Of a stretch of DNA of 31,735 nucleotides, positions 15,541-24,145 are shown piece by piece. Location: positions 1 through 31,735 of the forward strand of contig NYXM01000018.1 of NCBI GenBank assembly GCA_002685655.1, given 5' to 3'. Under the pieces are notes generated by a model. That model had not been told where the DNA came from and made no database searches. It saw only the letters and a list, made by a program, of their open reading frames with translations. This stretch comes from Planctomycetaceae bacterium. Lineage in GTDB: Bacteria > Planctomycetota > Planctomycetia > Pirellulales > Pirellulaceae. The translations under genes were made by a program, and so were the position numbers. The number at the start of each line of letters is the position of its first letter. Position 1 is the first letter of the stretch.

Positions 15541-16185
15541 ATGTCCAAATTTGTCAAAGTCGCCAATGTCAGTGACATCCCGGATCCCGGCAAGATCACC
15601 CTGGAGGTCGGCGACCGTTTGGTCGTAGTCGTCCATGTGGATGGCGAGTTTTACTGCATCGACGACGTCTGCACCCATGACGGCGGCCCGCTCGGCGACG
15701 GTGAGATGTGTGGCTTCGAATTAGCCTGTCCACGCCATGGTGCCAAGTTCGATGTGCGAACAGGTGTGCCGAGCACAATGCCCGCCACCGAACCCACCGA
15801 ATCGCACCTGGTGAAAATCCAAGGTGAAGACGTCTTGGTTAGTCTGAACAATCAAGAGGATGACAGTATGGCACTTACCGAAGATGCCGTCATGGAGGAG
15901 CTGAAGAAGGTCATCGACCCCGAGCTGTTTGTCAACATTGTCGATCTCGGCTTGATCTACGGAGTCTCGATCGTCGATCGTGAAGACGAGCAAAAAGACG
16001 TCAAGATTGACATGACAATGACTAGCCCCGCGTGTCCAGCTGGCCCGCAGTTGATCGGCAACAGCAAGCAAATTGTCGGACAGATGGAGGACGTTTGCGA
16101 GGTCGAAGTCAAAATTGTACTCGATCCGCCTTGGTCACCTGACCGCATGACCGACGATGCCCGCGACCAGCTTGGCATTTTCTAG
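15541..16185 (+). CDS. Rieske [2Fe-2S] ferredoxin fused to SufT/MIP18-like domain
   Basis: Residues 1-105 form a Rieske ferredoxin domain: C44-T-H46 and C63-P-R-H66 separated by 16 residues, the usual ligand set and spacing for small dioxygenase-type Rieske ferredoxins. Residues 110-214 form a DUF59 (SufT/MIP18/PaaD) domain: VIDPELFVNIVDLGLIYGV and the reactive cysteine C165 in TSPACPAGP, ending in LDPPWSPDRMT. SufT proteins help mature Fe-S proteins. The gene starts two bases after the sufD stop, so it belongs to the suf operon. The two domains are normally separate proteins. A ribosome binding site and ATG sit exactly at the boundary (listed separately). The fused domain could transfer electrons during cluster assembly or repair; that role is inference. 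Confidence 0.93.
   Translation: MSKFVKVANVSDIPDPGKITLEVGDRLVVVVHVDGEFYCIDDVCTHDGGPLGDGEMCGFELACPRHGAKFDVRTGVPSTMPATEPTESHLVKIQGEDVLVSLNNQEDDSMALTEDAVMEELKKVIDPELFVNIVDLGLIYGVSIVDREDEQKDVKIDMTMTSPACPAGPQLIGNSKQIVGQMEDVCEVEVKIVLDPPWSPDRMTDDARDQLGIF
15854..15870 (+). promoter_or_regulatory. Internal ribosome binding site and ATG at the Rieske/SufT boundary
   Basis: AAGAGGA (15854-15860) lies seven bases before an in-frame ATG (15868-15870, codon 110). Translation from it would give a 105-residue stand-alone SufT starting MALTEDAVMEELKKVIDPEL, exactly where free SufT proteins begin. It is either a working internal start or a remnant of the gene fusion. Confidence 0.5.
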
Positions 16186-16274
16186 GTCACTCGTTCAGGT
16201 GATACTGGCGAACGGGCTCTCAATTTACCGGCTCTCGATCCTTTTGGCTCCTTGAATCTTGTCCCACGTAGTCG

Positions 16275-17324
16275 ATGACCGCCATCCGCGTGTTCCTTTA
16301 CGAGTTTGTGACCGGTGGTGGCTGTTGGTCGCTCTCGAATCCCCAGCCGCCCGGCGGTACGTTGTTGACCGAGGGGACGGCGATGTTGCAGTCGCTCGCC
16401 TGCGACCTGCTGGCGGTCGGAAATCTCGAGTTGCACGTGTTGGCCGACTCGCGGTTGGCTCCTTTTTGGCCAGAAGGCAGCTGGGCCCATGAAGTCAACG
16501 GAGGATCGGACGAACGACGTCTCCTGCTTTCGCTGGCCGAAAGCTGCGACATGACGTTGGTCATCGCACCTGAGTTTGATGAACTGCTTCTAACTCGATG
16601 CCAATGGGTCGCGAGTGTTGGTGGTACGCTGCTGACCCCTAACGTCAACTTCGTCGCACTGGCTGCCAACAAACAGAAACTTGCGGACTATTTACACGCC
16701 GCGGGGCTCCCCGTGCCACGGTCAGTTGCCTTGCGCAACGGCGAGCCACTGCCCCGCAACTTTCCATTTCCGGCCGTTCTGAAGCCAATTGACGGCGCTG
16801 GCTCTCTTGCCGTGCAACTTGTCAGGACCGCAACCGAGCTCAGGGAATATCGATCATCTCGGCAGTCCTGGCGACTGGAGATGTTTCAACCAGGAACAGC
16901 GGCCAGTGTTTCCGTACTGTGTGGGCCGCAACAGAATCTAGTGTTGTTGCCGGGTCAACAACTTCTGACAAAGGATGGCCAATTCAACTATCTCGGCGGC
17001 ACGTGGCCCCTTGCCGTTGGTGATCAGGAGCGAGCAGCAAAGCTGGCCACCCGCGTCGCGTTGGCGCTGCCCGCCACATGTGGCTATATCGGTATCGATT
17101 TAGTCCTGGGGCCCGCCGGCGACGGCAGCGACGATGTCGTGATCGAAGTTAACCCGCGGCTCACAACGTCCTACGTCGGCCTGCGTCAACTGACACGAAC
17201 CAATCTGGCAGCAGCGATGCTGCGTGTAGCCGAAGGATTACCCGTCACCGTGACGTGGCACGATCAGGCATTGACCTATCATGTCGCCGACATGCCGCTA
17301 GGAGACCACACATGCATTGGCTAG
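16275..17324 (+). CDS. mfnD: ATP-grasp ligase, MfnD-like (methanofuran-type cofactor synthesis)
   Basis: In methanogens MfnD joins glutamate to tyramine in methanofuran synthesis; bacterial methylofuran carries tyrosine instead, so the substrate here may differ. The 349-residue product begins RVFLYEFVTGGG, as in MfnD-type proteins, and has an N-terminal LLTEGTAML segment. ATP-grasp features follow: ANKQKLADYLHAAGLPVPRS near residue 135, PAVLKPIDGAGS near residue 170, CGYIGIDLVLG, and the metal-binding VIEVNPRLTTSY (E291 and N293). Its end overlaps the mfnF-like start by 13 bases, and mfnE-like follows, so the call rests on both sequence and context. The ribosome binding site is weak. Assignment to ATP-grasp is certain, to MfnD likely. 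Confidence 0.8.
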   Translation: MTAIRVFLYEFVTGGGCWSLSNPQPPGGTLLTEGTAMLQSLACDLLAVGNLELHVLADSRLAPFWPEGSWAHEVNGGSDERRLLLSLAESCDMTLVIAPEFDELLLTRCQWVASVGGTLLTPNVNFVALAANKQKLADYLHAAGLPVPRSVALRNGEPLPRNFPFPAVLKPIDGAGSLAVQLVRTATELREYRSSRQSWRLEMFQPGTAASVSVLCGPQQNLVLLPGQQLLTKDGQFNYLGGTWPLAVGDQERAAKLATRVALALPATCGYIGIDLVLGPAGDGSDDVVIEVNPRLTTSYVGLRQLTRTNLAAAMLRVAEGLPVTVTWHDQALTYHVADMPLGDHTCIG

Positions 17325-18319
17325 GCCTGGACATCGGCGGTGCCAATCTCAAACTGGCAGACGGTCACGGCTATGCCAAATCACAGCCGTTCGCATTGTG
17401 GCGGCACCCGGACGACTTGGGGGAAGAACTACGAAGGCTGATCGCACAGGCACCAACGTGCGACCACGTGGCAGTGACCATGACCGGCGAACTTGCTGAT
17501 TGTTTCCAAAGCAAGGCCGAAGGCGTGCAACGGATCCTCGATGCGGTCGAGCAAGCCGCTGATGGGCGACCGACGCGTGTCTATTTGACGGGTGGCGCTT
17601 TTGAGACAGTGTCAGGCGCACGCCAACGCGTCACTGAAGTCGCCGCTGCGAATTGGCACGCTATCGCTCGGTTTTCGGGGCGGTTTGCACCGACGGGATC
17701 GGCCATCCTGATCGACGTTGGCTCGACAACGTGCGACGTGATACCCTTGTCGGACGGTCGGCCGTGCGCCGAAGGGACCACCGATACCGAACGATTACTC
17801 AAGGGCGAACTGATATATTCCGGTGTCATGCGCACGCCGATTTGCGGACTCGTCAGTCACATTCTTTGGCATGGTACCCCCTGCCCTGTCGCACGGGAGT
17901 GGTTTGCCACGACACATGACGTCTATATTCTGACCAACGACCTGCCTGAGGACCCAGCTGACACCAACACAGCGGATGGCCAGATGGCGACCATCGATGC
18001 GGCCCGAACCAGGTTAGCAAGGTTGGTTTGTGCGGATGAGATGTCGCGCGCCGATGCGGTGGTCTCGGCCAAGTCAATTGCGACAATCCACGCGACTCAG
18101 ATTGCTGACGGAATTCGCCAAATTATCGCAAGAATTGGACAACCACCAGGCACTGTAATTATTTCCGGGGAAGGTGAGTTCCTTGCCAAACGTGCACTTG
18201 AGATCAATCAGCTGAGTACGAATGTGGTATCGATGAAGGACCAATTAGGTGAAAGTATCTCGCGTTGTGCGCCGGCACATGCAGTAGCCGTCCTGGCCGA
18301 AGAGGATGCAGTCACATGA
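17312..18319 (+). CDS. mfnF: Hydantoinase/oxoprolinase-like protein, MfnF-like (H4MPT-linked C1 pathway)
   Basis: In archaea MfnF condenses the aminomethylfuran diphosphate with glutamyl-tyramine, forming the ether bond of methanofuran. The 335-residue product starts at ATG 17312, with GGAG eight bases upstream. It has ASKHA-type phosphate-binding motifs: LGLDIGGANLKLADG at the N-terminus and ILIDVGSTTCDVIPLSDG near residue 130. Family segments VAVTMTGELADCF, KGELIYSGVMRTPICGLV and YILTNDLPEDPADTNTADG match the group annotated as H4MPT-linked C1 transfer pathway protein. The start lies inside the mfnD-like gene and the stop overlaps the mfnE-like ATG (ATGA), indicating tight translational coupling. 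Confidence 0.87.
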   Translation: MHWLGLDIGGANLKLADGHGYAKSQPFALWRHPDDLGEELRRLIAQAPTCDHVAVTMTGELADCFQSKAEGVQRILDAVEQAADGRPTRVYLTGGAFETVSGARQRVTEVAAANWHAIARFSGRFAPTGSAILIDVGSTTCDVIPLSDGRPCAEGTTDTERLLKGELIYSGVMRTPICGLVSHILWHGTPCPVAREWFATTHDVYILTNDLPEDPADTNTADGQMATIDAARTRLARLVCADEMSRADAVVSAKSIATIHATQIADGIRQIIARIGQPPGTVIISGEGEFLAKRALEINQLSTNVVSMKDQLGESISRCAPAHAVAVLAEEDAVT

Positions 18320-19005
18320 CACGTGCAAGAATCCGTGTCATCAAGGTCGGAGGCAGCTTGCTTGAGTGCGAGCAGTTGCCTCAGCTGCTCACCCGTTGGC
18401 TGGCACAAGCTGATGACGATCATGCAAATGAAGCCAGTGAGAAAGTGGCACGGGTTGATATCTTGATCGCTGGTGGTGGAACTTTGGCAGAGCATGTGAG
18501 ACAACTCGATAAGCGTTTTGCGCTCGATTCAGAAACGTCGCATTGGATGAGCGTCAGCGCAATGAGCTGTACATCGCGCTTATTGGCAAGCTTGCTGAAT
18601 GCTGGCCCGCCGTGCGAGCGCTGGGATGATCTGCAAGTGATCGTCTCGGGCGGGCGGTCACAGCTGACAGTCTTTGACGCTCAGCAATGGTTGACCGAGA
18701 TGGAAGGAAGCCATCCCGGCATACGCCTTACTCATGATTGGCAAACGACCAGCGATTCGATTGCCGGCAGACTGGCTCGAGTGCTGTGCGCCGATGAATT
18801 AGTCCTGCTCAAATCGACCGACATTCCCACTGGTATTGACTGGCGGGCTGCCACGGAGCAGGGCTTAGTGGACGGGCGCTTTCTGCAGATTGCCGCAGAA
18901 TTGCCTCGCGTGGTCTGTGTCAATTTGCGCCAATTCGAGGATCCTCCAGCCACGGCGTCGCGCCCGTTGTCCGATGCCGCACCCTCCCCTGAGGCGACAC
19001 GGTAA
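18316..19005 (+). CDS. mfnE: Amino-acid-kinase-family protein, MfnE-like
   Basis: In archaea MfnE phosphorylates aminomethylfuran phosphate to the diphosphate used by MfnF. The 229-residue product has the amino acid kinase fold: RVIKVGGSLLECEQLPQLL at the N-terminus (phosphate-binding GGS), ILIAGGGTLAEHVRQLDKRF, the helix SHWMSVSAMSCTSRLLASLL, and a lysine-containing LVLLKSTDIP near residue 175. The ATG overlaps the mfnF-like stop by four bases. The middle is less conserved, and the C-terminal 20 residues are rich in Pro and Ala. Family membership is clear; the exact substrate is inferred from the two preceding genes. Confidence 0.8.
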   Translation: MTRARIRVIKVGGSLLECEQLPQLLTRWLAQADDDHANEASEKVARVDILIAGGGTLAEHVRQLDKRFALDSETSHWMSVSAMSCTSRLLASLLNAGPPCERWDDLQVIVSGGRSQLTVFDAQQWLTEMEGSHPGIRLTHDWQTTSDSIAGRLARVLCADELVLLKSTDIPTGIDWRAATEQGLVDGRFLQIAAELPRVVCVNLRQFEDPPATASRPLSDAAPSPEATR

Positions 19006-19263
19006 AGGCTTCTGCATCAGGATTCGGAGGATTTTTGGGGAGGTCTCCGGCACGATACGGTTAATCGCTATAGACCGTCACTCAAGGCAGAATCTCCCAT
19101 CCACCAGTGCAGATCCCTTTTCGCAGCCTGCTATTCTGAGCAACATTTGATATGGACGATTGCCTCAACGTTCGCAATCGCAAAACCCGCACAGACAACA
19201 TATTGCTTCGCCTTGTTGCAGCCAGTTTTCTCTCGCAGTTTCAACACCTCCGAGTCACGAACG

Positions 19264-21432
19264 ATGCGATTGCTTTCAGGAAGGTCGATCCGGACGAAGC
19301 TGAGCATACTGACGTGTGTCGTCGCAATCTCAGCGGCCACATTGACATGCATCGGACTCGGTGGACTTGGTTTTCATCTGTTGTGCACTTCCGAAGCGCA
19401 TCAACTGAAGAACCACGCGCGACTCCTTGGACATTACAGTACGCCAATTGTCACGCTCCGCAATCGCGCGGAGGGTGAGCGATTTCTGGCGTCATTGGCA
19501 CACGATCCGTCCATCGAAGCGGCTTGCCTGTTCGACATCGAGCAAAACTGCATTTCTAGTTATGGAAAAGCGAAGTCGATGACCTTTCCTTACCATATGA
19601 AGGACAAACAATATCGGCTGGCGTCATTCAATCGCCTTGAGGTTCTCAGTCAGATCAACACCGCCGGCCAACATATCGGCTACGTCTACTTGCTTACCAA
19701 TACGAGTGCCGTTCAGGCACGGCTTGGGCAGTTCGTGCGAGGCACGGGCATCGTCTTCTTGGTCGTGTTTGGGCTCAGTTGCGTCGTTGCCGTGCCTTTT
19801 ATGCGGATGATTTCAAGGCCCATCCTGAAGCTTACCAACGCTGTAAATGACATCGCCCACAACGACAAGCCTTCGATCAGTTTCTCAGGACACTTCAGCC
19901 CGGAATGCACTGCGGTGCTCAGTGCCATGAACTGCCTGCTCGCCAAGATCGAAGAATCTGCGCTGGTTACCGAACGCACCACAACAAAGCTACAAGATCG
20001 CGTAGCCCAAGGTAGTCACGGACTCGCACAAGAACTCAAGCATCTCCAGCAGCGGCAACAAGACCTCGAACGGGCGAAGGACGCGGCAGAGGCAGCCAAC
20101 ATGGCAAAAAGCAGCTTTTTCGCGGACTTGAGCCAGGAGATGTCTGGCCCGCTTGACCTTATTGTTGACAATGTCCAAAGCCTGCAGCACGGCGAACAAC
20201 CATCCGGTGGCCAAACATCTGAGAGTCAGTTGGAAGCGATTCGTCGCAATAGCCAACAGCTGCAACGCTTTGTTCAGGACGTTGCAGAGATTGCCAAGGT
20301 CGAGGCGGGACGTATCGAGATCACTCGCGTCGTCTGTTTGCCGCAGTCGATAATCGCGTGCGCCATCGCCGGACACCAAAGCCAGGCTGAGAAAAAAGGG
20401 CTCACTTTCGAATACCAGTGGCGGGGAAGCGAAGAGGAGTCAATGTGTTGTGATCCCGATCGAATCCAACAGGTCGTACAGGTCCTCGTCGACAACGCCA
20501 TTCGATTCACCGAAGCAGGAGGCGTACGCATCGTCGCGAGTTTCGAGCACCTTCAAGATTCTCGACAACTACGCATTGAGGTAACCGACACAGGAGTTGG
20601 AATCGAAGGGGAAGATCTCAATCAGATCTTCGAGGCATCTACACAATCGACTTGTGTTTCGCCGGACAATCGCGATACAGCCATGGGACTCCAGAATTGC
20701 CATAGAATTGTCTCGGCTTTAGGTGGGCGCATCACAGTCAATAGCTCACTTGGCGAAGGCAGCGTGTTTACCGTAATGTTAGATGCGGATGCCGTTCGAC
20801 CACCGACGACTCTCGTCGGTGCCCATGACTCGAGTGTTGATTCCCCCGTCACGGTGCATTCGGCTTCAGTCCCCACAGCGGCGGCAGCGTGCGCGGAATC
20901 AGACGATCAGCCCCGGCCCTCCACCGGCAGAATGCTTCCGCTCAAAATCTTGGTGGTCGATGACAGCGACTCAAATCGCAACCTAACTCAAACCGTACTC
21001 CGTCGCGTTGGCGCCAAAGTCGAATGCGCCGAAAACGGTCTAGAAGCTGTACAAGCCGCTGCCCGTGGACCTTTTGACCTGGTCCTCATGGATATGCAAA
21101 TGCCGGTCATGGATGGCTATTCGGCCACTCGCGAGATTCACGCACAGGGCATCGACGTACCGATTATTGCACTGATTGCTTCGGCCGGCGATTTCGACGA
21201 ACAAAGGTGTCGCACCGCGGGCTGCGTCGGCCATCTGACCAAACCCGTTGATGTGGCGGGCTTGCTTAGTGTCGCCAAACGTGTTTTGCCCAAGGGGAAG
21301 GCACTTGGTCGTGCCGCTCAACCGCCAGCGGAATCGCCGGAACCAGCAGAAGAACCGCGGACGGAGCCTGCAGCAAAACCGAGGTCGCCGTACGATATCG
21401 ACTTGGAGCCGCAACAGGTCGACTCTTTCTGA
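19264..21432 (+). CDS. Hybrid histidine kinase/response regulator lacking the acceptor histidine
   Basis: The 722-residue product has a first membrane helix (about 12-40), an extracytoplasmic sensor region to about 160, a second helix (IVFLVVFGLSCVVAVPF), a HAMP-like linker (183-235) and a coiled coil. A HisKA-like dimerisation region (about 280-345) follows. The usual SHE motif reads LSQEMSGPL, with Q291 in place of the phospho-accepting histidine. The HATPase domain keeps the N-box (DNAIRFT, N411) and DTGVGI, but the second glycine box is altered (TAMGLQNC). The receiver domain is intact: D566-D567, D610 in LMDMQMPVMDG and K660 in LTKPVD. ATG 19264 is chosen because it starts just before the first membrane helix; earlier in-frame codons lack a site. 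Canonical autophosphorylation is unlikely. Confidence 0.92.
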   Translation: MRLLSGRSIRTKLSILTCVVAISAATLTCIGLGGLGFHLLCTSEAHQLKNHARLLGHYSTPIVTLRNRAEGERFLASLAHDPSIEAACLFDIEQNCISSYGKAKSMTFPYHMKDKQYRLASFNRLEVLSQINTAGQHIGYVYLLTNTSAVQARLGQFVRGTGIVFLVVFGLSCVVAVPFMRMISRPILKLTNAVNDIAHNDKPSISFSGHFSPECTAVLSAMNCLLAKIEESALVTERTTTKLQDRVAQGSHGLAQELKHLQQRQQDLERAKDAAEAANMAKSSFFADLSQEMSGPLDLIVDNVQSLQHGEQPSGGQTSESQLEAIRRNSQQLQRFVQDVAEIAKVEAGRIEITRVVCLPQSIIACAIAGHQSQAEKKGLTFEYQWRGSEEESMCCDPDRIQQVVQVLVDNAIRFTEAGGVRIVASFEHLQDSRQLRIEVTDTGVGIEGEDLNQIFEASTQSTCVSPDNRDTAMGLQNCHRIVSALGGRITVNSSLGEGSVFTVMLDADAVRPPTTLVGAHDSSVDSPVTVHSASVPTAAAACAESDDQPRPSTGRMLPLKILVVDDSDSNRNLTQTVLRRVGAKVECAENGLEAVQAAARGPFDLVLMDMQMPVMDGYSATREIHAQGIDVPIIALIASAGDFDEQRCRTAGCVGHLTKPVDVAGLLSVAKRVLPKGKALGRAAQPPAESPEPAEEPRTEPAAKPRSPYDIDLEPQQVDSF

Positions 21433-21465
21433 TCATAGACACATCTGGTACGGACTGCACATCGC

Positions 21466-22536
21466 TTATTGGGACCTCTTGGCGTTGCGCTGAAACCGTC
21501 GATTGAATATCTCTGGATCGAACGGATCGCGAGGCTGGTATTCTTCGGCGAGATTCGCGCCTCGACTTGTCTTTGATGGCGTTGCGGCAGGCGAAGTGTC
21601 GTCCGTCGAAAATGCATTTATCGATTCGGCCACCGCTTCAGCCCGCGTCTGCAGGAGAAATGCAGGAGGCCCAGCGATCGACGCTGGCAAATTTGCGATG
21701 GGCTGGCTGGCAAGATCTGCGATCCACTTCGCCAACATCTGGACTTGATGCGTCTCGGTTTCGGAAAAAACTGCTTCACGGCCGCCGTGCTGCGTTCTTG
21801 CCATTGTCACGAGTTTCGATTGGCGGGGATTGCGACGATCGACATAGCCGAGCGTCGCAACCAGATTGCGTTGCGTCATTCGGCGCGACAACGATTGACG
21901 CAAAGTAGGCCGCAGCAGTCGGAATTCTGATTTGCTCCTGGAGCCGTGGCATCCGTTGGTCGCGCAGCGGTTCATCAGCAAGGGTTGTACGGAAGTGACG
22001 AATTGCTGAACCATACCTGACGGCAACGCATCGACTGTCTGTTCGACTTCATGAAGTGCCAGGGCCGCTCTCGCTTTCGGTGTCACGGGCGTCGCATTAT
22101 CGGCATGTCTCTCCATGGCCAGCAATTGACGCTCAATGATATCGATCCCAGCAGCATCTGAATCCAACGCAAAGGCCATCAACGTCTGATCCGCTGCGCG
22201 CGCTGCAAGATCATGCTGGAGACACCAGCGTGCCAGGGCCAGATGTCCCGCACGACTTCCACGTTCGAGTTGCAATACCTTGTATTGGTAAAGGGCTTCC
22301 AGATCTGCACACACCAGTTCGACCGAAGCAGCGGGCAGACGAACTTCACTCGTCACGCCCCGAGTCACCAAGTAGTAGTCACCAGTTCGCGTAATGTCGC
22401 CCTTCAACGTCTGCCCATTGCGCAGCAGCACGATGCCTTCGTCAGAACTCACGATCGTCGCTGGTGACTGGGCAAGTGCGCCGGAGACAATGAACGACGT
22501 CACTAGGGTGCACACCATGTGGATCTGAAATCTCAT
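21466..22536 (-). CDS. Secreted protein with CX4CH cytochrome-like motif
   Basis: The function is unknown. ATG 22536 places a signal peptide (hydrophobic core VCTLVTSFIVSGALAQ) at the N-terminus of a 356-residue product; an ATG at 22560 is the alternative. Residues 30-80 look like a small beta domain (IVLLRNGQTLKGDITRTGDYYLV). Residues 180-280 contain QPLLMNRCATNGCHGSRSKS, with C191, C196 and H197. This resembles the heme region of planctomycete-type secreted cytochromes, but the spacing is CX4CH, not CXXCH. A later WIADLAS segment also fits that family. The C-terminus is rich in Ser, Thr and Arg and looks disordered. It is convergent with the histidine kinase gene. Confidence 0.82.
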   Translation of the reverse strand: MRFQIHMVCTLVTSFIVSGALAQSPATIVSSDEGIVLLRNGQTLKGDITRTGDYYLVTRGVTSEVRLPAASVELVCADLEALYQYKVLQLERGSRAGHLALARWCLQHDLAARAADQTLMAFALDSDAAGIDIIERQLLAMERHADNATPVTPKARAALALHEVEQTVDALPSGMVQQFVTSVQPLLMNRCATNGCHGSRSKSEFRLLRPTLRQSLSRRMTQRNLVATLGYVDRRNPRQSKLVTMARTQHGGREAVFSETETHQVQMLAKWIADLASQPIANLPASIAGPPAFLLQTRAEAVAESINAFSTDDTSPAATPSKTSRGANLAEEYQPRDPFDPEIFNRRFQRNAKRSQ

Positions 22537-22652
22537 GGGGCCGGAGACTACGGAGCCCATCAAGCGACGTCAAGATCAGTCGTGGAAAGACGTTGCTGGT
22601 GGGATCCTAACCCGCAACGTGGCCACTAGGCCAACCGCCTGTTACCGGAACA

Positions 22653-23951
22653 TCAAACGGCCTCCAGAGGCGCCGTCGGGGCACATCCATGAATCCGATC
22701 GCCGACGACCGCACCGGCAGTTACATCGACCAGCGAACCACAGAGTTCCGTCCCGCCGCTGAACTCGACGGGCGCGTATCGACACGAGGTACCGACCAGC
22801 TTGCCGGGTGATTCTGGGTCCATCCCTTCGACGAGGACTCGTAACGGCGTGCCGTTTAGCCGTTCAAAGTACTGTTTTCGCAGTTCCGCTTCCAATTTAG
22901 ACATTTGCCGACTGCGTTGCGACTTGATCGGTTTGGGCAGTTGCTCGGGCATGTCCGCCGCCGGCGTGTCTCGCCGTGGGCTAAATGAAAAAACATGGAC
23001 TTTGGAAAACCCAACTTCACCGACGACTCGGCAGCTCTCCTCAAAGTCGGCATCAGTTTCACCAGGAAAACCGACAATCACATCGGTTGAAAAGGCGGGC
23101 TTGTCGAGCGCGTCAGCGGCCATCCCGCAACGATCGACAAACATCTTCGCTCCCCAGCGCCGCTTCATGCGACGCAGGATTCGGTCCGAACCGCTTTGCA
23201 AACAGACATGAAGATGAGGGCACACCTTATTCTCGTATTCTCGCATCACACGGAGCAATTCTCGCGTAACCTCCGTGGCTTCGATGCTGGACAGACGAAT
23301 CCGAAAATCACCCTCAAGCTTCGCCAGCTGTTCGACCAGATCGGCGAGACGCGTCCACTTGCTCTTCGGCTTGTTCCGATTCCAGTCAACTCCGTAGTGC
23401 CCAAGATGCACGCCCGTCAGCACAATCTCGCGATAGCCGTTGTCCTGTAGGCGCCGAACTTCATCCAGAATTGGTTGCATGGGGCGGCTGTACATCTGCG
23501 GCCGCACTTTGGGAATGATACAGTAGCTGCAACGCAACAAACAGCCGTCTTGTACTTTGACGTAAGCGCGGTGTCGATTGCCAAAACCAGAAATCCCGGT
23601 TGGAATATCGACAACGCCGAAGCGTCCCAACAAATCTGGAAGCTCACGCTTGTCGGTTACAACTTCGACAACTTGCGGCAGGCTAGCAACTTCATCCGGC
23701 GCGCGCGTCGCATAGCACCCCATTACCACAATTCGCGTCTGCGGATTCTCACGCGCCAGCCGCCGGATGACACGCCGACTTTTCGCGTCGCCTTCATTGG
23801 TGACCGTGCAGGTGTTCACAACGCACAAGTCGGCCTGTTCGTCGTCGGCAACGTTTCGATAGCCAATGCCCACCAATCCCTCACGGACAAACTCCGTCTC
23901 GTATTGGTTGACTTTGCAGCCCAAGGTGACAGTTCTTAACGTGGCGCTCAT
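22653..23951 (-). CDS. mtaB: tRNA t6A37 methylthiotransferase MtaB
   Basis: MtaB adds a methylthio group to N6-threonylcarbamoyladenosine at position 37 of tRNAs reading ANN codons, using radical SAM chemistry. The 432-residue product has the N-terminal UPF0004 domain with cluster cysteines C12 (TLGCKVNQYE), C48 (VVNTCTVTNEGD) and C79 (MGCYATR). The radical SAM cluster is C137, C141, C144 (DGCLLRCSYCIIPKVRP). LTGVHLGHYGVD, LHVCLQSGSDRILRRMKRR and TDVIVGFPGETDADF are typical, and a TRAM-like C-terminal domain ends the protein. CTVTNEGD and GVHLGHYG favour MtaB over MiaB or RimO. The enzyme carries two Fe-S clusters, so it is a client of systems such as the Suf locus upstream. Confidence 0.95.
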   Translation of the reverse strand: MSATLRTVTLGCKVNQYETEFVREGLVGIGYRNVADDEQADLCVVNTCTVTNEGDAKSRRVIRRLARENPQTRIVVMGCYATRAPDEVASLPQVVEVVTDKRELPDLLGRFGVVDIPTGISGFGNRHRAYVKVQDGCLLRCSYCIIPKVRPQMYSRPMQPILDEVRRLQDNGYREIVLTGVHLGHYGVDWNRNKPKSKWTRLADLVEQLAKLEGDFRIRLSSIEATEVTRELLRVMREYENKVCPHLHVCLQSGSDRILRRMKRRWGAKMFVDRCGMAADALDKPAFSTDVIVGFPGETDADFEESCRVVGEVGFSKVHVFSFSPRRDTPAADMPEQLPKPIKSQRSRQMSKLEAELRKQYFERLNGTPLRVLVEGMDPESPGKLVGTSCRYAPVEFSGGTELCGSLVDVTAGAVVGDRIHGCAPTAPLEAV

Positions 23952-24145
23952 GGGTTAGGTGATACCGGTTAATGGAGACGGCAACAAGGGCACGGCGTCG
24001 CAATGGTTACCGTTGAATGGCTCACGCACGGTGGGACGGATGCCAAGCGATGCTTAGAGATTACTGCGAGGATTGCAATTCCGAGTCGCGCGATGGTTTG
24101 GAACATGTTTTGTGATTCGACTCTACGACCATTTGCAGACCCCGC

